From positions 1-35,451 of the forward strand of contig SFTJ01000030.1 of NCBI GenBank assembly GCA_004563195.1: 35,451 bases of DNA, read 5' to 3'. This DNA comes from a bacterium (GTDB lineage Bacteria > Bacteroidota > Bacteroidia > Bacteroidales > Muribaculaceae). A program made the translations under genes and the position numbers. Below are positions 1-7,894 of this stretch, one piece after another (positions within the stretch are counted from its first letter, which is position 1; the number at the start of each line of letters is the position of its first letter). Below the pieces are notes generated by a model that saw nothing but the letters and a program-made list of their open reading frames with translations, did no database searches and was not told the DNA's origin.

Positions 1-6
1 GGGGTC

Positions 7-84
7 TTTGTAAAGTTACAAAATATCTATGATATTGACAAGCAATCAGTTGCCTATTAAATGAATATCCCTATTATAGGGATA
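7..84. promoter_or_regulatory. Two inverted repeats in an AT-rich upstream region
   Basis: Two clear palindromes lie at the left edge of the window. TTTGTAA-AG-TTACAAA occupies 7-22. TATCCCTAT-T-ATAGGGATA occupies 66-84 and is a perfect 9-bp inverted repeat around one base. They resemble operators for dimeric regulators. No gene is visible in 1-298, and the gene they would control could be the one starting at 299 or one outside the window. Assignment as operators is inference from symmetry alone. Confidence 0.35.
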
Positions 85-215
85 GAGAAGCATGTAACGT
101 CTTGACCTACAACGTATCGTACTTTTAAATAAAAACAACAATAAAGTAACATTTAATATATTGATAATCAACAAATAACTTCTCTAAAAATCTTAACCCG
201 ATTTAACGAAGATTT

Positions 216-248
216 TTTGTTTTTGAGAGGCAACAGGATGTACCTTTG
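216..248 (+). promoter_or_regulatory. Bacteroidota-type promoter for the deiminase gene
   Basis: TTTG at 216-219 and TACCTTTG at 241-248 match the Bacteroidota -33 (TTTG) and -7 (TAnnTTTG) elements with a 21-bp spacer. Transcription would begin near 255, giving a leader of about 45 nt before the ATG at 299. Confidence 0.6.
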
Positions 249-298
249 CACCGTGATTAGTCGACGAATCATCATGTTTAATTTTAATAAAAAACAAT

Positions 299-1177
299 AT
301 GATTATTCCAGAAAAAGAAAAGACCAATGTGCTTTTCTCAAGTCTGTTCATTTCACATTATCCAGAGTTGTACAAACAACTTAGCGATATTATGTGGAAT
401 TACCACAAGGGCTATGGTGCTGTATGCCACACAAAAGACTATTGGGTAAGAGATTTCATGCCTGTACAGGTAGATGAAGATGTGTTCGTTAAGTTCACCT
501 TCAATCCCGACTACCTTCAAGACAAGAAGAGATATATAACAGACGTGGACAAGGTAATTAAACATTGTCCTTTCGCGCAAGAATACAAGATAGTAAACCT
601 ACCTATAATACTTGATGGTGGCAACTTGGTATTCTGTAAAGGATATGATGGGCTTGATGAAACAGCGGACGTTGTTATGACAGAGAAGGTATTGGTGGAG
701 AATCCTTCACTCTGCAAAGAGCAGATAGAAATGCTATTCAGATATGCTTTTCAAGAACCGAATCTGATTATCGTATGGCTTCCTTGGGATAAAGAAGATA
801 CCTTTGGACATACTGACGGTATCGTAAGGTACATAGGCTACAATACATTTGGGAAACCACGGGTATTGGTTAATCTGGAATTGTATGATGAAGAGATCGC
901 TGAACAAATGTACGATGTGCTCAATCTGTATTTTGAAGTAATCGAACTGAAACTGAGCGAATATAACGATCTGAGTTGGGCTTATATTAACTGCCTTCAG
1001 ACGCAAGACTTCATCATCATTCCTGGCATAGGCAACGCGATCACTGATGCAGAAGCACTGAAGCAGTATCGAGAGCTGTTTCCAGAATACAAGGACAATA
1101 TATTTATGGTACAGATGCGTGAGTTCATTGAAGAACATGGTGGCGCATTGAATTGTCTAACATGGACGATCTGTTAG
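299..1177 (+). CDS. Agmatine deiminase / peptidyl-arginine deiminase family protein (short form)
   Basis: A 292-residue protein of the PAD_porph/agmatine deiminase family, which removes the imino group of guanidine compounds such as agmatine to give ureido products. The conserved active-site blocks are visible in order: VRDF with Asp52, DGGNLVF near residue 106, FGHTDG with His171 and Asp173, and GGALNCLTW with the candidate nucleophile Cys286 near the C-terminus. It is shorter than typical AguA enzymes (about 340-370 residues) and has no signal peptide, so it is probably cytoplasmic. The substrate cannot be read from sequence; agmatine is only the family default. It is followed after 12 bp by the next gene and probably heads a three-gene operon whose third member is broken. 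Codon use is more AT-rich than in the genes from 2582 onward. Confidence 0.85.
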   Translation: MIIPEKEKTNVLFSSLFISHYPELYKQLSDIMWNYHKGYGAVCHTKDYWVRDFMPVQVDEDVFVKFTFNPDYLQDKKRYITDVDKVIKHCPFAQEYKIVNLPIILDGGNLVFCKGYDGLDETADVVMTEKVLVENPSLCKEQIEMLFRYAFQEPNLIIVWLPWDKEDTFGHTDGIVRYIGYNTFGKPRVLVNLELYDEEIAEQMYDVLNLYFEVIELKLSEYNDLSWAYINCLQTQDFIIIPGIGNAITDAEALKQYRELFPEYKDNIFMVQMREFIEEHGGALNCLTWTIC

Positions 1178-1189
1178 AATTAACTAAAA

Positions 1190-1870
1190 ATGCTTTGCAA
1201 AGGAGCGCACATACCTATAGTTGGTCTTGATGACGAAAAGGATTGTCCTCCATATCAGGAAGAAATAGATGATCTGTTTAGAAAAATAACACTTTTAGAA
1301 AATAAAAAACAAAATACAGCAATGAAAGAGTTAATGAAAAGACTCCTTGAAGTCAATAAATCATTGAATGAATCGGAGCTTGATGCCTTGTTCCCTGATT
1401 TGGCTAAGTTCCTCATGGGCAACTATTGCATAGAAAGTAGAGGAAATAAGTATTTCATAAACGAAATTGAGTTCTATTACTATGGTGACAATTATGATGA
1501 CCTAAGAACAAACGGGAAATCGACAGTTACCTATGCAAGAAACTCAAAGGCAGGTTGTTGGTACATACATGATTATGGCGTTGATTTGACTTTTGAGAGC
1601 AATGAAAACACAAAATATGGTGGTGGCATACTCATAAGAACAGTTGAAGATAAAGACAACAATGTCTTTGACGGTCCAGTTAAATGCGTCAATGAGATGT
1701 GGGAGGAAGCTGTTAATGCGTTTATTGCTACTGCCCCTAATCCTGTTATTGTACTAGAGAAACGTGAGATTGAACTTGGTGAGCCTACACTTCGCATAGC
1801 TGTAGGGAAAGATGACTCTCATAAAAAACTGTGGCGTTTCGCAGTAAAAGGAAAGAAGGTCAGTAAATGA
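1190..1870 (+). CDS. Unknown protein, possibly 3-methyladenine-glycosylase-like
   Basis: A 226-residue protein not firmly recognised. The arrangement in residues 65-170 (an NEIEFYYYG block, then TYARNS, CWYIHDYGVDL, GGGILIRTVED and GPVKCVNEMW) resembles the order of conserved blocks in the AAG-type 3-methyladenine DNA glycosylases: E-x-E-x-Y, RN, a YVY-x-YG-like strand, and a VLIRAxEP-like strand. Similarity is distant and function is tentative. The N-terminal 44 residues are charged and helical; an internal ATG at 1322 (MKELMKRLLE) would give a 182-residue protein that still holds all these blocks, so either start is possible. It sits 12 bp after the deiminase gene and its stop overlaps the ATG of the radical-SAM remnant by 4 bp (ATGA), suggesting translational coupling in one operon. 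Confidence 0.6.
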   Translation: MLCKGAHIPIVGLDDEKDCPPYQEEIDDLFRKITLLENKKQNTAMKELMKRLLEVNKSLNESELDALFPDLAKFLMGNYCIESRGNKYFINEIEFYYYGDNYDDLRTNGKSTVTYARNSKAGCWYIHDYGVDLTFESNENTKYGGGILIRTVEDKDNNVFDGPVKCVNEMWEEAVNAFIATAPNPVIVLEKREIELGEPTLRIAVGKDDSHKKLWRFAVKGKKVSK

Positions 1871-1974
1871 AAACAACTGTTCTCATAGGACTTAGCTGAC
1901 ATCGAATTGGTGTGGATGGCACAGGCGTGACAACGCTTGTTGCCTTCCACGGATGCCCTCTTGACTGTAAGTAG
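1867..1974 (+). pseudogene. Radical SAM (4Fe-4S) protein remnant, N-terminal fragment with internal stop
   Basis: Reading from the ATG at 1867 gives MKTTVLIGLS, a TGA at 1897-1899, then HRIGVDGTGVTTLVAFHGC followed by PLDCK and a TAG at 1972. This matches the start of radical-SAM activating-enzyme-like proteins, in which the block ISRHR..DG.G.TTLV.F.GCPL.CKYC carries the cluster cysteines. The TGA sits where those proteins have Arg, consistent with a CGA to TGA change. The similarity stops abruptly inside the CxxxCxYC motif, before the last cysteine, and nothing downstream continues it. The remnant therefore carries a point stop and a large 3' deletion or replacement. It overlaps the preceding gene by 4 bp. 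Confidence 0.75.
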
Positions 1975-2262
1975 GAATTTTCAGTTAAACGCAAAAATTT
2001 TTGTAGCGAGAAATGTCGGAGGATGTAATTTTTCTGTTCAACGTAGACGCTCTGCTTAAATTTTCAATTCTCAGTGGGCAAAAACTCATTTTTCGGTTGG
2101 TTTGGGCATAACGAGGAGTCTCCAACCGATTGGTGGAGTTCAATGTTTTCTATGGAGTTACTATGCCCGCCGTTTTCACTAGAAACCTCTCCCGATATTT
2201 TTGTATGAAATCGAACTCGGTAAATGGCAATGTTGCCGTAATATCAGATATTTTTCGTAACT
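1975..2262. other. AT-rich intergenic stretch with gene debris and a hairpin
   Basis: No convincing intact gene. On the minus strand two short frames stay open (about 1975-2075 and 2150-2262), but neither has a recognisable start or family. TCGGTTGG at 2093-2100 and CCAACCGA at 2122-2129 form an 8-bp inverted repeat with a 21-nt loop. The stretch begins exactly where the radical-SAM similarity ends, so it may be foreign DNA that replaced the rest of that gene. Confidence 0.4.
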
Positions 2263-2424
2263 TTAGCACCTGAATGCATAGTCGCCAATAGTTTTTACCG
2301 ATTCGGGAAGTGTGACAGATGTCACGTCGGTGCAATTATAAAAAGCACTGCTGCCTACAGCTACCACAGGAATGACTTGGTCGGCTGAATTTGTGATTGT
2401 AGATGGCACTTTTTTTGTATGAAA
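2263..2424 (-). pseudogene. BspA-type leucine-rich-repeat protein fragment
   Basis: On the minus strand, from about 2424 to the TAA at 2263-2265, the frame reads VPSTITNSADQVIPVVAVGS, then SAFYNCTDVTSVTLPESVKT and IGDYAFRC. This is the treponemal/BspA-like LRR_5 repeat pattern (SAFxxCxxLxSVxLPxSVxxIGxxAF), covering about one and a half to two repeats. The frame has no good start codon and stops in the middle of a repeat. It is therefore a leftover of a large surface protein, not a working gene. A 14-bp direct repeat (TTTTTGTATGAAAT at 2198-2211 and 2412-2425) flanks it. Confidence 0.7.
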
Positions 2425-2483
2425 TTACTTGTGGAGAAATGAGTTTTATAGAGGAGTTTTGCAAATTATAGCCAATAAGACAA

Positions 2484-2541
2484 AAAACATTTGGCACGGA
2501 ATTTCACTTGATGGTTAGTGGAAATCCGTGCCAAATGTTTT
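2484..2541 (-). terminator. Long hairpin terminator after gldN
   Basis: The arm AAAACATTTGGCACGG at 2484-2499 is matched by CCGTGCCAAATGTTTT at 2526-2541, and the pairing extends inward through TTTC/GAAA, giving a stem of over 20 bp with a loop near 2508-2516. On the minus strand the stem ends in a T-rich run. It lies 40 bp beyond the gldN stop and ends the T9SS transcription unit; the A/T-rich flanks would let it act in both directions. Confidence 0.8.
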
Positions 2542-2581
2542 ATTTTGTGGAAATAAGTGTTACTCTCGGGGTGAGAGGGCT

Positions 2582-3697
2582 TTATTTCTTTCGATTGCGG
2601 ACGCTGCGCACTGTTGCCGATTTCACCTTGGTGGTTTTTTGCTTTGATTCTTTTACCTTGGTGTTCTTTTGGCTGCGTTTTGTGCTACGCTTGGTGCTGC
2701 TCGATTCTTTTTTCTTGTTGTCGCGATTCTTTATTACCACAGTCGAATCGTTTTCGGCGGCGGCTTCGGCAGCTTCGGCGCGAGCTTGGAGTTCTTCGCG
2801 CGAAGGCACCCACAGATTGGCGTCGAACGAGTTGAGGCGAGCTTCGATGCTGTCTTGAGCGTGTTTCAAGTCGTCGGGATCGGGGTAGAGTTGCATAAGG
2901 GTTTTGTTGCGCAGATTTTTGGTCTTATAAATATCGCCCTTATACATATTGCGCAAGAAGTAGTCGTCGTAGTTGTAGCGCGGCAAGTTGTTATCGTTGT
3001 CGGTGAAAACATATTGCTGAGCTAAGTTAGGACGAATATCGTTGAGTTTCACCCAGAACATAGGATAACGCACGGCTTCGCCGCCCCATTCGGATGCACG
3101 ATGCAGCACGGGGCAGATGGCTTCAACGCGGCGCTTCACGCGAGTGCTCACGCGGTCGAATTCGTAGCGCTCGATGATGTAGTAGTTGAGCACTTCGATG
3201 CCGGGGATATCGCTGTCCTCTACTGCGTAGCGAGGATTTTTCTCGGTGCTGCCCTTGGCGTTGGTGTAGATAATGCCATAGCGGTCGAGGATATCCTTTA
3301 CCTTCACTTTATATTGGTCGGTAAACATTTCGCGGCCGTCGAGATATTCGTAGGCATTGATTTTGCCATCGATGAGCAGACGCATAATGATGTAGAAGAG
3401 GCTTTGGCCGTCCTGATTTGGCTCTTCGGGGTAGAAGAGGCAAGTGTTGGCGTCCTCTTTGATTTCGAGGCTGCGATAGATTACGCGCATCCACTCGAGG
3501 TCGGCGTCGCTCTTTTCTTTGGCTTCGTAGAACGACTGCATACGGTCGGAGATATTGCCGTTTTTCTTGGCATTGGCTTTCTTGGCGTCCTCGCGAGCGC
3601 GGCGCACCACCGAAGCCGAACTTTCGTTCTGCTGAGCGTAAGCCGATACTGAGAGTGCTGCCAGTAGAGCAAAGATTATTATTCTGAATGCTTTCAT
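2582..3697 (-). CDS. gldN: T9SS periplasmic ring protein GldN/PorN
   Basis: A 371-residue exported protein with signal peptide MKAFRIIIFALLAALSVSAYA. GldN/PorN associates with the lipoprotein GldK to make the large periplasmic ring of the type IX secretion system, which exports CTD-tagged proteins across the outer membrane. The conserved core (residues about 45-290) includes RVIYRSL, YEYLDG, PMFWVKLND and DDYFLRNMYKGDIYK. From about residue 310 the protein turns into a low-complexity tail rich in Lys, Ser, Thr and Arg, unlike the core. It is the last gene of the gldKLMN run, 46 bp downstream of gldM, and is followed by a strong terminator. Confidence 0.93.
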   Translation of the reverse strand: MKAFRIIIFALLAALSVSAYAQQNESSASVVRRAREDAKKANAKKNGNISDRMQSFYEAKEKSDADLEWMRVIYRSLEIKEDANTCLFYPEEPNQDGQSLFYIIMRLLIDGKINAYEYLDGREMFTDQYKVKVKDILDRYGIIYTNAKGSTEKNPRYAVEDSDIPGIEVLNYYIIERYEFDRVSTRVKRRVEAICPVLHRASEWGGEAVRYPMFWVKLNDIRPNLAQQYVFTDNDNNLPRYNYDDYFLRNMYKGDIYKTKNLRNKTLMQLYPDPDDLKHAQDSIEARLNSFDANLWVPSREELQARAEAAEAAAENDSTVVIKNRDNKKKESSSTKRSTKRSQKNTKVKESKQKTTKVKSATVRSVRNRKK

Positions 3698-3743
3698 ATA
3701 ATTATGAAATGTGGTTTTTGTTACTTATGAAACACTGTTTTGA

Positions 3744-5321
3744 TTAGTTCACGAGCACTTCCATAGGCGCCAATGTGCGTTCTATGCCGTCGGGGCCGAT
3801 GGCGCGCACTTTGGATATATAGAATCGCTTGCCACGGTTGAGGCGGCGGAAACTGTCGAGTTGTCGTTGCGAGAAATGAGCGCCGTTCGACACTTCGGGG
3901 ATGGCGTTGCCCATCGAGTCGAAGAACACGGTCTCGAAGCTGAGCACCTTGTAAGCCACATTGAGCATATCGTCGTCGATGGCTGCCGACACACCTCCGG
4001 CTTGCAAGAGCAGAGTCTTGGAGAATGGTTTGCTGCCTTTGTAGCGATTTTCGGCGCCGTTGGCATCCTTATATGCTATGTAAGGCATTGGGTCGGGCAG
4101 TTTTCGCACTCTGAAAGTGGTGCTGCCCACTTGCTGATTGCGGCCATCGAGGGTGGCGGTGACCGAAATCACGGCTTCGGTGCCCACCTTGGCAGGACGG
4201 GCTATCCATGTCTCGCCGTGGCGAGTGAGTGTGCCGTTGGTCATAGTGGCGCTGATGGCGTTGTTTGGCACGCCCGGCACGGCTATCGATATGGGGTTGT
4301 CGATGCCGGCGTAGAGCACGGTCATCATAGTGGCTGAGATGGTGGCCATAGGGTCGATAACGGTGTAGCTCGATTTGAAGTCGTAGCGCGAGAGCGAGCC
4401 GTCGCCTGCGGGCACTTCGATGTAGCCCGAGTAGTCGTAATTGCCGGCTTTGCTTGTGCCCACTTCATACAGGCTGCGACCGTTGCCCAGCAGAGTGCCG
4501 TTGACGTAGACTTGCGGTAGCGATGTGGTGTCGACGGCAGCGAGCACAATGTCGGCGCTATAGGTGCTGCCGCGCATCACTATTCGCGAGTTGGGCACCA
4601 CAAAGGCGCTGAGTTTGTTCACGCGCACATCGCCGAGGTCTACATTGGTGATAAGTGTCTGAAGCACTTCACCTTCGGCAAATCGTATGTCGCCTTGCAG
4701 TTTTGTGAGCAATGTTTCGGCGGCTACCACAGGCATATCGCCAAACATGCTTTGTTCCCAGCTTTTATCTTTGGCAATGCCTCGATTGGCGCTTGCTTCG
4801 GTTGTTAGTACACGGTTCACGCTGTTGACTTTAGCCGAGTCGTTGAGAAACGACACCACAAATTTGCGGTATTGATCGATGGTGGCTTTGAGTCGAGCGC
4901 CTTCGTTGCTTGTAGGAGGCAACATCACGTTGGCGGCAGCGCTTATGTTGTCGCGGTTTCTGATTTCTTTCACATTGGCATCATCGCCGTCGGCTTCAAC
5001 GGCTATGGCATATTTCAGCGAGTCGATATATTGGTAGAGGTCTTCGGTAGCGCGTTGCACTTCCTTAGCCTTTTTGAGCCAAACCATACCCTTTTCGGGG
5101 TTTTTGTCGCAGAAAGCCTGAAGCTGGTCGATGAGTGCCGCATTGCGAAGTGTGATGGTGCGGTTCGACCGCGATAAGCCATCTTCCACTTGGCTGAATC
5201 CGTTGAGAACATCGCTCGACACATTGAGTGCAAGCATGGCAGTCAAGACGATATACATTAAGTTTATCATCTTCTGTCGTGGCGACATTCTACCTACGGT
5301 TTGGTTTTTCGCACTTGCCAT
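3744..5321 (-). CDS. gldM: T9SS motor/shaft protein GldM/PorM
   Basis: A 525-residue inner-membrane protein, the usual length for GldM/PorM. It has a short cytoplasmic N-terminus, one membrane helix at about residues 17-35 (MINLMYIVLTAMLALNVSSD), and a long periplasmic part. That part starts helical (residues 40-220) and continues as beta-rich domains, as in known GldM structures. GldM dimers pass through the GldL helices and use the proton gradient to drive the periplasmic GldK/GldN ring. Only 5 bp separate it from gldL, so the two partners are co-expressed. Confidence 0.95.
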   Translation of the reverse strand: MASAKNQTVGRMSPRQKMINLMYIVLTAMLALNVSSDVLNGFSQVEDGLSRSNRTITLRNAALIDQLQAFCDKNPEKGMVWLKKAKEVQRATEDLYQYIDSLKYAIAVEADGDDANVKEIRNRDNISAAANVMLPPTSNEGARLKATIDQYRKFVVSFLNDSAKVNSVNRVLTTEASANRGIAKDKSWEQSMFGDMPVVAAETLLTKLQGDIRFAEGEVLQTLITNVDLGDVRVNKLSAFVVPNSRIVMRGSTYSADIVLAAVDTTSLPQVYVNGTLLGNGRSLYEVGTSKAGNYDYSGYIEVPAGDGSLSRYDFKSSYTVIDPMATISATMMTVLYAGIDNPISIAVPGVPNNAISATMTNGTLTRHGETWIARPAKVGTEAVISVTATLDGRNQQVGSTTFRVRKLPDPMPYIAYKDANGAENRYKGSKPFSKTLLLQAGGVSAAIDDDMLNVAYKVLSFETVFFDSMGNAIPEVSNGAHFSQRQLDSFRRLNRGKRFYISKVRAIGPDGIERTLAPMEVLVN

Positions 5322-5326
5322 GTTGC

Positions 5327-6340
5327 TTATTCGTTTACGTTGTTATCGACAGATGAGCCGAAATTCGGCATATTTCCCGACATGGCAGCCGGGTTATACA
5401 TACTCACGGTCATGGCTTTCACCATCTTTTCGTACACGCTGTTGAGTTGCTTCATATTGTAGGCCAACTTAGCTGTTTCGTCGCAATAGTTGGCGCTTTC
5501 GGCAGCACTCTTTTCATACATGTCGCGAATGTCCTTGAGTCCGCGGTTCACGCGGTCGATGCTATCGAGTTGCGAAGAGATGCTCTTAAGCTGAATTTCG
5601 TAGATGGTGTTCAAGCCGCCGATATTTCGGTTGAGTGCTTCCATTTTGTCGACGTATCCGGTGGCGCTTTGGTTGATGGTAGCGCTGTTGTCGGTAATCG
5701 ACTGATAGCTTGCCAAAAGAGTGCTTTGCACCTGGTTGAGTGCCTCGGTGGTTTCTTTTAGGCGAGTCATTTGGTCGCTTATGGCAGCCATCTGCGAGAG
5801 ATATTGCTGAGTGGCGTCGGTGAGTTCGGCCATGCGGCTGAGTTGGTCGCTTGCGGCAGCCATCTTGGCAATGCTTTCGCTGAGTGAGCGCGAATCGTCG
5901 TCGCTGAGTTCTATTCCGGCAGGAATGCCCACTGCGGCTCGGGCTTGAGCCTCGCTCACGTCAGGCAGAGACACGCCGCCACCGGTAACGTTAATGTTAA
6001 CGTTTTCGCCGTTACCGCCGCCACCATTGATGATGATGCCGCCGCCGGTGCTGAAGTCGGGGCGATCTTCGGGGTCGTTGGTTCCGAGCACGGGGAACAC
6101 TTCTTCCCATTTATATTGTTGTTCGGGACGGTCGAAAGCCGTGAGGAGGAACATAACCACCTCGGTGAGCATACCTATGCAGAGCATTTCGTCGCCACCG
6201 CTGATGTGCAGGATTTTGAACAAAGCACCTAAGATAACTACTGCGGCACCAAGGCTGTAAGCAGCGTTGAAGAATCGTTGTCCGCCTTCGCTCGAAAGGA
6301 AGCGCTCTACGATATTCTTGTATTTCTTAATTTTACCCAT
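5327..6340 (-). CDS. gldL: T9SS inner-membrane motor protein GldL/PorL
   Basis: A 337-residue protein with two N-terminal membrane helices (about residues 24-46 and 52-69) and a long cytoplasmic C-terminal part. An acidic residue, Glu60 in MLTEVVMF, lies in the second helix, where GldL proteins keep a glutamate needed for proton flow. A Gly/Asn-rich linker (GGGIIINGGGGNGENVN, about residues 100-116) leads to a coiled coil rich in MAAxSDQLxRM repeats. With GldM it forms the rotary proton-driven motor of T9SS. It sits 102 bp downstream of gldK. Confidence 0.94.
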   Translation of the reverse strand: MGKIKKYKNIVERFLSSEGGQRFFNAAYSLGAAVVILGALFKILHISGGDEMLCIGMLTEVVMFLLTAFDRPEQQYKWEEVFPVLGTNDPEDRPDFSTGGGIIINGGGGNGENVNINVTGGGVSLPDVSEAQARAAVGIPAGIELSDDDSRSLSESIAKMAAASDQLSRMAELTDATQQYLSQMAAISDQMTRLKETTEALNQVQSTLLASYQSITDNSATINQSATGYVDKMEALNRNIGGLNTIYEIQLKSISSQLDSIDRVNRGLKDIRDMYEKSAAESANYCDETAKLAYNMKQLNSVYEKMVKAMTVSMYNPAAMSGNMPNFGSSVDNNVNE

Positions 6341-6442
6341 TGCAATATTTAGTGTTGAGTATTACGATTCTGTTATATATGATAAAATAAAGCTGTCAGT
6401 GTCAGTATTCGGCTCGTAAACAAAGCGAGCCGCTGCGGTTTT

Positions 6443-7879
6443 TTAGTTTTTGCGTTTTTTTGCTCGGCTGAAACCCACATAAGAGCGCACGCATCTGAAG
6501 CCGATGTAGGAGCGTTGTTCGTTTTGATATTCCCACATGCGAATGTCGCTTCGAATGTTGTGAGCCACATCTTTCCACGAACCGCCGCGCACTATCTTGC
6601 GCGTCATCTTGTAGGGGTCCTCTTTGGCAGCATTGTAGCGATATTCGGGGTTAAGGTCGCTGGTGAGTTGGTTGATGCTCTCGGTGTAGGCTGTAGAAGT
6701 CCATTCGCTCACGTTACCCGCCATATCGTAGAGACCAAACTCGTTGGGGCTATATGTGCCCACGCGAGAGGTGATGATGTTACCGTCCTTCACATAATTG
6801 CCTTCTTGGGGTTTGAAGTTGGCATAGAAGCAACCGTCGCCCTCGGTGAGAGGCAAGTCGCCTTCCCAGGGATATTTGTTTTTGTTGATTCCGGCACGGG
6901 CGGCAAATTCCCACTCAGCCTCGGTGGGCAAGCGGTAAGGCTCCACATACACACCTTGCTTGCCGAGCGAGCGGCGCAGATAATCGGTGCGCCAGTTGCA
7001 GAATGCATTGGCTTGTTCCCAGCTGACGCCCACCACGGGATAATCGTTGTAGCCGCCGTTAGAGAAGTACATGCGCACATAAGGCTCATTGTAGGCATTT
7101 TCGAAGTCGTTAACCCAGCAAGTAGTGTCGGGATAAACGTTTACGATATAAGTGTTGACGAAGTCGTAGTCGCCTGAGAGCTGACGAGTGATGGTTTCGC
7201 GCACTATTTTACCCTCATCGGTGACGTAGGCAGTGTCCTTGCTAATCATAGGCATGGTGTAGTCTACCTCGTGGTCGGTGTTATAGTCGCGACGTTCGGC
7301 GTTGAGACGATGCTTACGCTTGGCAGCCTCGGTGAGGTTGTAGGTTTCGTAGCGATAATTCATCTGCTCAGGGTCGAGTTCGCGCACGCCGGTGATTACG
7401 TTGGTGCGATAAACGCTTTCGATGGCGCGTTGCTCATCTTCGTCGGCGTTTTTCCAAGGAATAGGACGGCTCCAGTTGAGGCGCGGAGTGATAGGGTTAC
7501 CCTCGCGGTCTTCTTCGATTTTGAAAGCCTCGTTACCGCCGTAAGCAGGGTCGGCAAGGCGTTCGCGAATGATAGAGTCGCGCACCCAGAAGAGGAATTG
7601 CTTGTATTTTGAGTTGGTGATTTCGGTTTCGTCCATCCAGAATCCGTCGACCGACACGCCACGAGCGTCGGCGAGCAGACCCCAAAGCGAGTCGGCCTCG
7701 GCAGGACCTTCTTTCATCGAACCGCGCTCTATGAGTACCATACCATAGGGCGAAGGTTCAGCCCACGCGGTTCCGCTGATGCCGGTGACTTCACCGCCAG
7801 AGTTGCTAATGCTGCTTCGCGACGAACCGCACGAGGCAACTGTTAAGCCCACAATAAATATAAACAGTAGTTTCTTCAT
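6443..7879 (-). CDS. gldK: T9SS ring lipoprotein GldK/PorK
   Basis: A 478-residue lipoprotein. The signal peptide MKKLLFIFIVGLTVASC ends in lipobox VASC, so Cys17 would be acylated. The rest is a formylglycine-generating-enzyme (SUMF1/FGE-sulfatase) fold, with blocks PVVGVSWEQANAFCNWR, RLPTEAEWEFAARAG, GNVSEWTSTAY and a C-terminal SYIGFRCVRSY. In T9SS this fold is structural: GldK anchors the periplasmic GldK/GldN ring under the outer membrane. The start is 15 bp after the porP stop, so it is co-transcribed with porP. The C-terminus ends in a basic cluster (RAKKRKN). Confidence 0.95.
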   Translation of the reverse strand: MKKLLFIFIVGLTVASCGSSRSSISNSGGEVTGISGTAWAEPSPYGMVLIERGSMKEGPAEADSLWGLLADARGVSVDGFWMDETEITNSKYKQFLFWVRDSIIRERLADPAYGGNEAFKIEEDREGNPITPRLNWSRPIPWKNADEDEQRAIESVYRTNVITGVRELDPEQMNYRYETYNLTEAAKRKHRLNAERRDYNTDHEVDYTMPMISKDTAYVTDEGKIVRETITRQLSGDYDFVNTYIVNVYPDTTCWVNDFENAYNEPYVRMYFSNGGYNDYPVVGVSWEQANAFCNWRTDYLRRSLGKQGVYVEPYRLPTEAEWEFAARAGINKNKYPWEGDLPLTEGDGCFYANFKPQEGNYVKDGNIITSRVGTYSPNEFGLYDMAGNVSEWTSTAYTESINQLTSDLNPEYRYNAAKEDPYKMTRKIVRGGSWKDVAHNIRSDIRMWEYQNEQRSYIGFRCVRSYVGFSRAKKRKN

Positions 7880-7894
7880 ATATTATAATAGTCT

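Noticed and set aside
1897..1899. TGA as selenocysteine in the radical-SAM fragment
   Set aside because: The family has Arg here, no selenocysteine element is visible, and the fragment ends a few codons later at a TAG with most of the protein missing.
2150..2335. Minus-strand 61-codon frame
   Set aside because: Part overlaps the BspA-like remnant in another frame, and the remainder has no family pattern, promoter or start context.
3101..3652. Plus-strand frames opposite gldN and other gld genes
   Set aside because: The minus strand encodes complete T9SS proteins with signal peptides; the plus-strand frames have no starts, motifs or promoters.
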